Source: JAJYZP01 sp049964535 (GTDB taxonomy: Bacteria > Actinomycetota > Acidimicrobiia > Acidimicrobiales > Acidimicrobiaceae). From it: a DNA stretch of 11,725 bases. Shown here piece after piece: positions 1 to 6,617 of this stretch. Positions within the stretch are counted from its first letter, which is position 1. Every line of letters begins with the position of its first letter. Both the position numbers and the translations under genes were made by a program. Where the stretch lies: assembly GCA_049964535.1 (NCBI GenBank), contig JBMFXG010000076.1, positions 1 to 11,725 of the forward strand, in the 5' to 3' direction. The notes under the pieces were generated by a model, which saw only the letters and a list, made by a program, of their open reading frames with translations, was not told where the DNA came from and made no database searches.

Positions 1-20
1 CCATGTCGGAGCGACATAGG
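1..20 (-). terminator. Possible terminator hairpin downstream of the ABC operon
   Basis: Arms ATGTCG (3-8) and CGACAT (12-17) are perfectly complementary around a 3-nt loop. In the minus-strand transcript the stem extends by one G-U and one G-C pair to the window edge. It lies about 15 nt after the ATPase stop codon, where the importer operon should end. Any following U tract would lie outside the window, so terminator function is only inferred. Confidence 0.3.
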
Positions 21-34
21 AAGCAGCCAGCGGA

Positions 35-1144
35 CTAGCTCATCGCCGACTGCGTCTCCACAGCCGATGCAGACGAGATACCAGTGCGTCGTGACAGCAA
101 GAGCGCTGAACCCTTCATATAGAGCGATACCGCTCCACTAAAGTCGAGCTGCGAAGCCTCCAACGGGGAGAGCTCGCAGGTGAGAATCGATCCACGTGTG
201 GTAGCAACTTTAACCTTGACAGAGGCGCCGAGAAAGCTCTGACCAACGATCGAGCAACCACCAGTGGGATCTTGAGCCAGACCGATAGCCTCCGGTCGAA
301 CGAGCACCTCCACGGCATCTCCTCGAGAGTAACCACTGTTGCCAGCGGTGTGATACTCAACGACACCAAGCTCGTCAACGAGAACCTTCCCGGTCTCGCC
401 AACCACTCCTTGGACACGATTGACGCTCCCGACAAACTCGGCCACAAACTCTGTAGCGGGGTGCGAATACACCTCCAGAGGAGAGCCGAACTGCTCCAGT
501 CGCCCACCGTTCATGACCGCAATCCGATCCGCGAGAGCAAGCGCCTCTTCTTGGTCGTGCGTGACAAAGAAGGTCGTGATGCCAAGCTCGAGCTGGATAC
601 GTCGAATCTCCTCTCGAAGAAGGGACCGAACCTTGGCATCGAGCGCAGATAGCGGTTCATCGAGGAGCAACACCTCGGGCTTGATTGCAAGAGCACGTGC
701 AAGCGCGACCCGCTGTTGTTGACCACCTGAGAGTTGGTGCGGGAAGCGATCCGCTTGAGCCTTCAGACCGACGAGTTCAAGCATCTCACTTGAGCGCTCC
801 GCTCGTTGAGCGGAGGACATCTTGCGAACGCGCAAGCCAAACTCGACGTTCGCCCGAGCGGTCATATTCGGGAAGAGACTATAACTCTGGAAGACCATAC
901 CGATATTGCGCTTCGAAGGCGCAAGGCCGGTAACATCTCTCCCGCCAATACTGACCGTTCCCTCGTCTAACCGCTCCAAACCGGCAAGTGCACGAAGAGC
1001 GGTAGTCTTACCACATCCAGACGGTCCGAGGAGAACGACGAGCTCTCCCGCCTCCGCCTTGAGATCCAAAGAGGACAACGCCGCTACATCCTTGTAGTAG
1101 CGACTGAGCCCGACGAGCTCTACCGATAAACCACTGCGTTCCAT
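35..1144 (-). CDS. ABC transporter ATP-binding protein (polyamine/Fe3+/phosphonate importer type)
   Basis: This is the cytoplasmic ATPase that powers the importer encoded upstream. With the start used here it has 369 residues. Visible motifs are Walker A GPSGCGKT (40-47), the Q-loop Gln86, the signature LSGGQQQ (138-144), Walker B LLLDEP with catalytic Glu163, the D-loop SALD (166-169) and the switch His196. The C-terminal third, containing LVRPEAIGL near 280-289, looks like a TOBE-type regulatory domain, as in PotA, FbpC and PhnT. ATG at 1144 is chosen because AAAGGAAG sits 8 nt upstream; the frame stays open to 1186, but no comparable ribosome binding site is seen there. It is the last gene of the operon, 121 nt after the second permease gene. 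All catalytic motifs are intact. The substrate class cannot be read from the ATPase. Confidence 0.93.
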   Translation of the reverse strand: MERSGLSVELVGLSRYYKDVAALSSLDLKAEAGELVVLLGPSGCGKTTALRALAGLERLDEGTVSIGGRDVTGLAPSKRNIGMVFQSYSLFPNMTARANVEFGLRVRKMSSAQRAERSSEMLELVGLKAQADRFPHQLSGGQQQRVALARALAIKPEVLLLDEPLSALDAKVRSLLREEIRRIQLELGITTFFVTHDQEEALALADRIAVMNGGRLEQFGSPLEVYSHPATEFVAEFVGSVNRVQGVVGETGKVLVDELGVVEYHTAGNSGYSRGDAVEVLVRPEAIGLAQDPTGGCSIVGQSFLGASVKVKVATTRGSILTCELSPLEASQLDFSGAVSLYMKGSALLLSRRTGISSASAVETQSAMS

Positions 1145-1265
1145 ACCTAGATCTTCCTTTGCTTGCATCTCACACAACCACGTCAAGCGTGATCTATCGA
1201 TAAAAACCCGACTCCCCAGCGCACAAGGCCCACGTTCACGCTACGCCGCCCAACTGCGACGGATC
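1145..1265 (-). other. Intercistronic gap before the ATPase gene
   Basis: This 121-nt gap is larger than the other junctions of the operon. In the minus orientation it holds a T5 run (GGGTTTTTATCG) without a convincing GC stem before it. It also holds a weak promoter-like pair, TTGTGC and TATCGA, 18 nt apart. It could carry a secondary promoter for the ATPase or a partial terminator; neither is well supported. Confidence 0.25.
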
Positions 1266-2135
1266 TCACACCTGCACCCCAGCTTCCAAGGGATCAACGG
1301 CGTCGATCACAGCAGCACGATTACGACGTTGGGCAAAGATAATCACGATGACAGCAAGAGGGATCCAAGTAAACAGAAGTGCTATCAACGAAAGGGCAAC
1401 GGCCTGAGAAGCCGCTGTCTGTCCCACTTGGACCAAAAAAACCGGAAAGGTCGTAAAGCTCAAAAGCGAAGCTACCGCAAACTCTCCGATACAGTAGGCG
1501 AAGGTCAACACCGCAGCTCCGAAGAGACCGGAGCGCAAGTTCGGAAGAAGTACGAAGCGCAGGAGCTTACCCCACCCGGAACCGAGCGACTGACCCGCTT
1601 CCACCAGCGTTTTCAGGTCCAGCGATTGGACAGCAGAGTCGAAGGTCCGGTAGCTGTACGGAAGGGCCAGCACCACGTACTCTAAGGCCAAGATCACCGG
1701 CGTCCCAATGATCAGATTAGGAAGGTGTTTATACGACGTGATCACTCCAAGAGTGATGACGACCGACGGCACCACGAGCGGTAAGAGAGAGATGGCCTCG
1801 AACACTCTTCGCAGATGAGGAAGTCGCAGGTTGACCCATATCACCGTCGGAATGAGGAGCGCCAAGGTCAGAAAGACCGTACCGAGGCCTATCTTCACCG
1901 ATAGGAAGAGGGTTGACCAGAACTCATTCGTTCCAAAGAGTTCGGTATAGGCCGAAATGGTAAAGGAGTTATTGTTTCCTAGGAACGAGTACCGGGCCGA
2001 GGCCAAGATTGGCACTAGGAAGAAGACTGCGACCAAGCCTAGAATGCCGAATCGAAATGGCTTTCCGAGTTTGAGGACGTCACTTCCCTTATCTTTGACT
2101 CCCTTTGCACCAACCGTCGGCGTTACCGCAACCAT
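1266..2135 (-). CDS. ABC transporter permease (second subunit, PotC/PhnV-like)
   Basis: An inner-membrane permease of 289 residues, the usual size for this family. A cytoplasmic N-terminus of about 28 residues is followed by roughly six hydrophobic segments, the first near 29-46 and the last near 247-268. The cytoplasmic EAA coupling loop is visible at about 179-202 (Glu179, Gly185, Leu197-Pro198), where the ATPase docks. ATG at 2135 is preceded by GAAAGG with 7-nt spacing. The start overlaps the end of the upstream permease gene by 13 nt, so translation of the two is probably coupled. The two permeases are predicted to form a heterodimeric channel. Family assignment is firm; substrate is unknown. 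Confidence 0.92.
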   Translation of the reverse strand: MVAVTPTVGAKGVKDKGSDVLKLGKPFRFGILGLVAVFFLVPILASARYSFLGNNNSFTISAYTELFGTNEFWSTLFLSVKIGLGTVFLTLALLIPTVIWVNLRLPHLRRVFEAISLLPLVVPSVVITLGVITSYKHLPNLIIGTPVILALEYVVLALPYSYRTFDSAVQSLDLKTLVEAGQSLGSGWGKLLRFVLLPNLRSGLFGAAVLTFAYCIGEFAVASLLSFTTFPVFLVQVGQTAASQAVALSLIALLFTWIPLAVIVIIFAQRRNRAAVIDAVDPLEAGVQV

Positions 2136-3058
2136 CTCGATGCCTTTCTCTGCACGTAGATATAGAGGCCACCGGCGACGACAACAATGAAGATCATGCC
2201 GGCACCCAAGGCATCCCCAAGATTTGTCTGACCGGCAAGTACGTTACCTGAGATCAACGAACCGAGCTGAATGGGGACGAGGGGGATCGTTCCCGAGGTT
2301 AACGCCTCTGCCGTCGCGTAGGCCGCAAAGGAATCGGTGAAGAGGACGATGAAGGCGGCGAGGATTGGGGGAAGCAAAAGGGGAATGCCGACCCAACGCC
2401 AGAACTGCGCCCGAGTCGCTCCAAGCGATGAAGACGCATCCACCCACTCTTTCCGAAGTGCGTCGATCGGTGGGATCATGATCAAGATCATGAGCGGGAT
2501 CAAAAAGTACTGGTAAACGATGGTAAGGCCAAGCACCGAGTAGAGCGAAAAACCGTGATTATAGGGGTTGAAACCTGCATCGGAGAGGAGCTTCGTGATC
2601 AAACCGAAGTTCCCCACCGTTGCCACAAAGGAGAACGCCAAGGGAACTCCACCAGTGTTCGCAAACACCCCTGACCCTGCCGTCACAATCGCCCGAAGAA
2701 TGCGATTTGACGACGAGCACACAGCCAAGGCAGCAAGCAGACCCACCACGGTCGAGATGATTGCTGCTCCAAAGGAGAGCTTGAGGCTCGCAACGAAGGA
2801 CTGGAGGTAGACCCCATGCACAGCCGCATTGAAGTTCGAGAGCGTCGGATGACCGGAACCGTTCACAAAGGCGGTCACGATCACCGAGATCGCAGGTACC
2901 CCTAAGAAGAGAGCGAGATAGACCAGAAACGGCACAGTGCCGATACTGTTGTGCCATCGTCCTCGTCGTGGACGTCTCCTTGATGAACCACTGGAGGCAA
3001 CGACGACGCCGTTGCCTCCAGTTCCCTGATCAGACGGAGGAGAGAGAACCTTACTCAC
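2123..3058 (-). CDS. ABC transporter permease (first subunit, PotB/PhnU-like)
   Basis: The partner permease, 311 residues. An arginine-rich cytoplasmic N-terminus (SSRRRPRRGRW, 25-35) precedes about six membrane segments starting near 41-64. The EAA-type coupling loop lies at about 207-228 (Asp207-Ala208, Gly213, Ile225-Pro226), with Asp replacing the usual Glu. The start is GTG at 3058, with AGGAGAGAG upstream; no ATG fits as well. The gene follows the binding-protein stop by 36 nt and overlaps the next permease gene by 13 nt. Codons 13-23 lie within a long perfect hairpin (2990-3022), which is unusual for a translation-initiation region. Confidence 0.92.
   Translation of the reverse strand: MSKVLSPPSDQGTGGNGVVVASSGSSRRRPRRGRWHNSIGTVPFLVYLALFLGVPAISVIVTAFVNGSGHPTLSNFNAAVHGVYLQSFVASLKLSFGAAIISTVVGLLAALAVCSSSNRILRAIVTAGSGVFANTGGVPLAFSFVATVGNFGLITKLLSDAGFNPYNHGFSLYSVLGLTIVYQYFLIPLMILIMIPPIDALRKEWVDASSSLGATRAQFWRWVGIPLLLPPILAAFIVLFTDSFAAYATAEALTSGTIPLVPIQLGSLISGNVLAGQTNLGDALGAGMIFIVVVAGGLYIYVQRKASRWLR
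2990..3022 (-). repeat. Long perfect hairpin at the 5' end of the permease gene
   Basis: Arms ACTGGAGGCAACG (2990-3002) and CGTTGCCTCCAGT (3010-3022) are perfectly complementary over 13 bp around a 7-nt loop. The stem begins 36 nt inside the first permease gene, just after the binding-protein gene. An intercistronic or early-cistron hairpin at such a junction is known in other importers to protect the upstream binding-protein mRNA or reduce permease synthesis. That role here is inferred. Confidence 0.7.
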
Positions 3059-3094
3059 TGAGCGACTCTCTCCTGAGCAGGAGCGTTGATCACG

Positions 3095-4240
3095 CTACCC
3101 TGCGCTTCCACTCGAGATGGTCGGCCACTGACTTGCGACGAGCGTCTGAGCCTTAGCCAAGTCGGACTGCGTCGGAAACTTCGGCTCACCCGACACCGGC
3201 GGGAGGAGTGCGAGCAGCTTCTTGTTCACCGAGCCCGCCTTCTGCATCGCTGGGAGTCGAATCGGTCGCGCGAATCCCTTGAGCCACAGATTCTGACCCT
3301 CATTGGAGTACAAGAACTCCTCCCACAGACGTGCCGCAGCCGGGTCTGGAGCGTTCTTCGAGATCGCTTGAGCGTAGTACGACGCATACTTTGCGTTCGA
3401 CGGAACGAAGACCTTCCAGTTAACCTTGCCTTTTACTGCCTTCGCATACGCAGCGTTGAGGTAGTCCCAATCAATGTTGACTTTGATCTGGCCACTCTCA
3501 ATTACCGCAGGGGAACTCTGTACCGGCACGTAGTTACCCGCCTTTGCGAGCTTCGAGAAGTAGGCCAGACCGGGCTCTATATTCCTGAAGGAGCCCCCAT
3601 TCGCAAGCGCTGCGGTATAGACGGCCCCGAAGGCAGCTCCGGCGCTGGTCGGGTTGCCATCTAAAGCGACCGCACCTTTGAACTCCGGCTTAAGTAGACT
3701 TGCAAAGCTCGTTGGCGGATTGCCCTTGAACGCGTTTGCGTTGTAGCCAATAGAGATGTAGCCACCATAGTCGAAGAACCAAGAACCGTTCGAAGCCTTA
3801 GCGTCAGCGGGAATCTGATTCCACTCCTGAACCTTGTAGTTCGCGAACAGTCCTTCCTTCGCTCCAAGAAGCGCAAAGGAAGGGCCAACGTCGACCACGT
3901 CTGGCTCTTTGGAGGTTCCACTCTCCGACTTCAGCGATGCAAGCTCCTCAGCAGAGGAACCATTCGGGTTCTCACTGGTGATCTTGATACCGTACTTGTG
4001 CTCAAAGGTAGTGATGAGCTCACCGTAGTTTGCCCATCCTGGCGGCAAAGCGATCACATTCAAGTGACCTTCCTTCTTAGCTGCCGCGACCAAAGCCTTA
4101 AATCCTCCGCCAGCTTTTGCCGATGTTACCGTCGACCAATTTGTCGACGCACTTGCGACTCCGGCTCCACTAAAGAGCGACGCCCCAACGAGCCCTAATC
4201 CGCCTAGGCCCAGGCCTAGAAACCTCGCATGTATTTTCAA
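3095..4240 (-). CDS. Secreted ABC transporter solute-binding protein (family 1 / PotD-AfuA-like)
   Basis: An extracytoplasmic substrate-capture protein of 381 residues. The first 31 residues are a Sec signal peptide: basic start (K2, H4, R6), Leu/Gly-rich core, and AxA-type cleavage before STNW (after Ala31). There is no lipobox Cys, so it is not an obvious lipoprotein. The mature part has the type II binding-protein fold signature: an N-terminal strand with LNVIALPPGWANYGEL (60-75), a TFEHKYGIKI segment (78-87), PDVVDVG (113-119), and a hinge-like stretch VNIDWDYLNAAY (254-265). The start is TTG at 4240, chosen because AGGAGG lies 9 nt upstream; the nearby ATG is out of frame. It is the first gene of the importer operon. 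Substrate could be polyamine, Fe(III), thiamine or aminoethylphosphonate; Tyr288-Tyr289 alone does not prove iron binding. Confidence 0.9.
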   Translation of the reverse strand: MKIHARFLGLGLGGLGLVGASLFSGAGVASASTNWSTVTSAKAGGGFKALVAAAKKEGHLNVIALPPGWANYGELITTFEHKYGIKITSENPNGSSAEELASLKSESGTSKEPDVVDVGPSFALLGAKEGLFANYKVQEWNQIPADAKASNGSWFFDYGGYISIGYNANAFKGNPPTSFASLLKPEFKGAVALDGNPTSAGAAFGAVYTAALANGGSFRNIEPGLAYFSKLAKAGNYVPVQSSPAVIESGQIKVNIDWDYLNAAYAKAVKGKVNWKVFVPSNAKYASYYAQAISKNAPDPAAARLWEEFLYSNEGQNLWLKGFARPIRLPAMQKAGSVNKKLLALLPPVSGEPKFPTQSDLAKAQTLVASQWPTISSGSAG

Positions 4241-4285
4241 CTACCTAACCCTCCTGAGATACTGTGCCATCACTACCGATTCGAC

Positions 4286-4310
4286 GGCTTAGCTCGAAAT
4301 TAGCACACTG
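4286..4310 (-). promoter_or_regulatory. Possible extended -10 promoter for the ABC importer operon
   Basis: On the minus strand TGTGCTAATTT (TAATTT at 4302-4297, preceded by TGn) resembles an extended -10 element. It would give a leader of about 50 nt before the TTG start at 4240. The nearest TTGAC-like box (TTGACT at 4338-4333) is about 30 nt upstream, too far for a normal pair. Support is weak. Confidence 0.25.
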
Positions 4311-4380
4311 TACGACGCCATGTGAGCGACGAAGTCAACCTAGAGAATCGACTTTGACGAGACGGCAAATTTCGAAGAAC

Positions 4381-4430
4381 ACCAGGGAAACACCAGGGAA
4401 ACAATCGATTCTGGCCTGAAAATCCCTGGT
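4381..4430. promoter_or_regulatory. Tandem 11-bp repeat with inverted half-copy in the divergent spacer
   Basis: The unit ACCAGGGAAAC occurs twice without a gap (4381-4391 and 4392-4402). An inverted copy of its core, TCCCTGGT, follows at 4423-4430. A small palindrome AATCGATT lies between them (4403-4410). Repeats and an inverted copy in the spacer between the importer operon and the methyltransferase gene suggest binding sites for a regulator. The core can also pair with its inverted copy to give an 8-bp stem with a 23-nt loop. The cognate protein is unknown. Confidence 0.5.
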
Positions 4431-4505
4431 CAACAGCGTGGCTAAAGCTGAGATTATCCTGAGTAAAGCTATGGTTGCGGCCCGTCTCGCCTCGCTCAGA
4501 GTCGA

Positions 4506-6506
4506 TTGCACTCGCTGCATGCGCCACCACCCGCCTACGATCTGGGTGTGAAGAGAGGCAGCACAGGTCCAGCGACCGAACTCATGGGAGACTTCCATGA
4601 GCTGCTCTTCCATCTTCGACAGCACCTAGAGCCTGAGCTACAGCGATCGAACGCGACAGATTCTCGCACCACTCAGCTGGAGGAGTCGGCAGAGGCTCTC
4701 GCCTACAGCGTCATAGCGCTCAGCTGCTCCGAAGAGCTCACGCCTTCACGCCTACACGCCTTACTACCCGAAGAGCTCTTGCTCCATCAGGCCGACCTCG
4801 CATCTGCCTTCGACTGCAGAGAGGTTCAAGCTTTAGTCAACATCTTGGTGCTCCACGACCGAACACGGCATCCACCAGATCGCACGGGTGATGCGTTTCT
4901 TGAGTTGTGGGGCTTACACGAAACCCTCCTAGCTCACGACTCCCGAGCCACAACCCCGCGCATGACCCTCCAGAAGGTGCGTGGATCCTACTATACCCCG
5001 TACCCTCTCGTCGACTCCATCATCCAGCTCACGATCGGCGCGTGGACCGCCGAGCATCCCAACCCTGCTCGCTGTCCGAACGTTCTCGATCCAACGTGCG
5101 GAAATGGAAACTTCCTAGTGAGGGCCGCAAGGTATCTCAGCCTCAGTACCACGACTCTCTACCAACCATCCATCTTGGAACACCTTTTCGGCTTCGATAT
5201 CGACCCTCTCGCGGTCTACATCAGCCGACTCCGCCTCTCTCTCTTGATGCCCAAGGCTGCAACGCCAGAGATCTTGACTAGCACCATCATCGTTACCAAT
5301 GCTCTTCGCCGACTCGGCGAAGAGCATGACAACCAGCGCTACGACTGCGTCATTGGCAACCCGCCTTTTCTCAACATGTTGCGCGGCGAAGCTGACGTTC
5401 TCGCTGCCAGAAGAGCATCCGTATCAGAGGCAACCACGGAGAAGCTTCGCAAGCTGCTCGGGCCCTATAGCGACCTAAGCGCTATCTTTCTACAGCTCTC
5501 GTTCTCTGCGCTGCGACCAGGGGGCTACCTCGGCCTCTGTCAACCGATCTCGCTGCTGAGTGCTCGAGATAGTGAAAAGATTCGGAGCGACTTAAACTCA
5601 CGTGGACGACTTGTAGAGATCCTCATCGACACCGACCGATCCTTCAGAGCGGCCGTTCACGTCTGCGTACCGATCCTTCAGCGATACCTCCGAAACAGAG
5701 CCGACGACGATCTCGAACCGAGCTCACCTTCGTATCCGTGGTCATCTGCACTCGTCGCCGCTCTCCAACTACCCAAAGTGCCACGTGACCTACAGGTCAG
5801 AGGCTGCGCCACCGTTGCGGATGTAGCGGTCGTTGCTGCGGACTTTCGCGACCAGTACTACTGGATCACACAGAACGTCATCGACCTCGATGACGAGTTC
5901 GATACCCGCACTCACGCTGCAGTAATCACCACGCGCTTGATTGGCTCAGGATTTCATCGTTGGGGTACCCAGAAGGCTCGCATTGGAGGAATCGACTACG
6001 ACCGCCCCGCCATCGTACGACGAGGTAGCACCGAGACCGACCGCTACAGTGAGTGGCTCCGCTCCCGACTGAGGCCAAAGCTCATTCTTGCAACACAGAG
6101 CCAGACACTCGAGGTCGCCTGTGACATCGAGGGATCACTAGTCCCTCTCGTTCCCACTCTCTCAGTCTTCCCTCGCTTACTCGATGATCTCTACCATCTG
6201 CTTGCTCTCCTGATCTCCCCAGTCTTCACAACGATTGCGCTCAATCGCCATCTCGGCAGCGGTCTGAGTCCTAGAGCACTCAAACTCTCTGCAAGCAATC
6301 TCAGAGAACTCCCGCTGCCGCTCTATCAAGATCCTTGGGACCAAGCGGCAAGGCTCCATCATCGAGCCCTCTCTGGTCAGAGAGGGCTCGATGCCGCTGA
6401 ACGACGTTCGATCCTGTTTGAGTCCGCACTCCTTATGGATCAAGCCTTCGGAATCACCAGCGAAGAAGGGTGTCACCAGTGGTGGTTAGAAAGGCTCGAC
6501 CTCTGA
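4506..6506 (+). CDS. Adenine-specific DNA methyltransferase (Eco57I/TaqI-like, orphan)
   Basis: Predicted to transfer a methyl group from S-adenosylmethionine to N6 of adenine in a specific DNA site. Up to 666 residues. Order: a largely helical N-terminal region (about 30-150) of unknown role; GSYYTP (160-165) as in Eco57I-type enzymes; SAM-binding motif I DPTCGNGNFL (195-204); acidic motif FDID (230-233); catalytic motif IV NPPF (285-288); then a long C-terminal target-recognition region, with LGSGLSPRALKLSASNLRELPLP (583-605, typical of the family). No PD-(D/E)xK nuclease motif is seen, the length is short for a type IIG fusion, and no restriction gene adjoins. The start is uncertain: TTG 4506 gives the longest form, GTG 4548 and ATG 4584 are in frame, and none has a strong ribosome binding site. 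Two long perfect palindromes lie inside the gene. Confidence 0.88.
   Translation: MHSLHAPPPAYDLGVKRGSTGPATELMGDFHELLFHLRQHLEPELQRSNATDSRTTQLEESAEALAYSVIALSCSEELTPSRLHALLPEELLLHQADLASAFDCREVQALVNILVLHDRTRHPPDRTGDAFLELWGLHETLLAHDSRATTPRMTLQKVRGSYYTPYPLVDSIIQLTIGAWTAEHPNPARCPNVLDPTCGNGNFLVRAARYLSLSTTTLYQPSILEHLFGFDIDPLAVYISRLRLSLLMPKAATPEILTSTIIVTNALRRLGEEHDNQRYDCVIGNPPFLNMLRGEADVLAARRASVSEATTEKLRKLLGPYSDLSAIFLQLSFSALRPGGYLGLCQPISLLSARDSEKIRSDLNSRGRLVEILIDTDRSFRAAVHVCVPILQRYLRNRADDDLEPSSPSYPWSSALVAALQLPKVPRDLQVRGCATVADVAVVAADFRDQYYWITQNVIDLDDEFDTRTHAAVITTRLIGSGFHRWGTQKARIGGIDYDRPAIVRRGSTETDRYSEWLRSRLRPKLILATQSQTLEVACDIEGSLVPLVPTLSVFPRLLDDLYHLLALLISPVFTTIALNRHLGSGLSPRALKLSASNLRELPLPLYQDPWDQAARLHHRALSGQRGLDAAERRSILFESALLMDQAFGITSEEGCHQWWLERLDL
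5299..5327. repeat. 29-bp perfect palindrome inside the methyltransferase gene
   Basis: Left arm ATGCTCTTCGCCGA (5299-5312), single central C (5313), right arm TCGGCGAAGAGCAT (5314-5327): 14 matched pairs. It codes for residues about 265-274 (NALRRLGEEH), between the acidic motif and NPPF. On one strand it would fold as a hairpin with minimal loop; as duplex it could be a dimeric protein-binding site or cruciform. Confidence 0.75.
6360..6393. repeat. 15-bp hairpin inside the 3' end of the methyltransferase gene
   Basis: Left arm CATCGAGCCCTCTCT (6360-6374), loop GGTC (6375-6378), right arm AGAGAGGGCTCGATG (6379-6393), with no mismatch. It encodes residues 619-629 (HRALSGQRGLD) and ends 113 nt before the stop codon. 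No T tract follows, so it is not a standard terminator. Confidence 0.75.
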
Positions 6507-6526
6507 GCGTGTTACGTCCCTCATTA

Positions 6527-6564
6527 AATAGGCATCATCTCTCGTAGCGGGGATGATGCCTATT
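6527..6564. terminator. Bidirectional terminator-like hairpin between convergent genes
   Basis: Arms AATAGGCATCATC (6527-6539) and GATGATGCCTATT (6552-6564) pair perfectly over 13 bp around a 12-nt loop. It lies 20 nt after the methyltransferase stop and about 54 nt from the end of the convergent transporter gene. The flanks are AT-rich (TTAA on one side, TATTCACAAA on the other) but lack a clean T run in either direction. Position and stem strength favour a shared terminator. Confidence 0.65.
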
Positions 6565-6617
6565 CACAAACATCGTCGCGATCTTCACGTCATGCAATCG
6601 AGACGGTTAACGCCAAT

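Noticed and set aside
797..815. 8-bp hairpin CTCCGCTC/GAGCGGAG in the ATPase gene, and other 6-8 bp stems in coding sequence
   Set aside because: Stems this short are expected several times in a window of this size, so they are not listed separately.
115..1097. Overlapping open frames on both strands within the ATPase gene
   Set aside because: They are alternative frames of a gene with all ABC ATPase motifs, and none has a ribosome binding site or recognisable domain.
3086..3664. Long plus-strand open frame of 192 codons opposite the binding-protein gene
   Set aside because: It is fully antisense to a secure gene with a signal peptide and perfect ribosome binding site; the translation is Arg/Leu-rich and has no family features.
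4300..4625. Minus-strand open frames upstream of the importer operon
   Set aside because: They overlap the methyltransferase start and the repeat-rich spacer, and show no domain or good start signal.
6177..6476. Minus-strand open frame at the 3' end of the methyltransferase gene as a possible small partner protein
   Set aside because: It lies entirely within the coding sequence on the opposite strand, with no ribosome binding site and no toxin- or nuclease-like motif.
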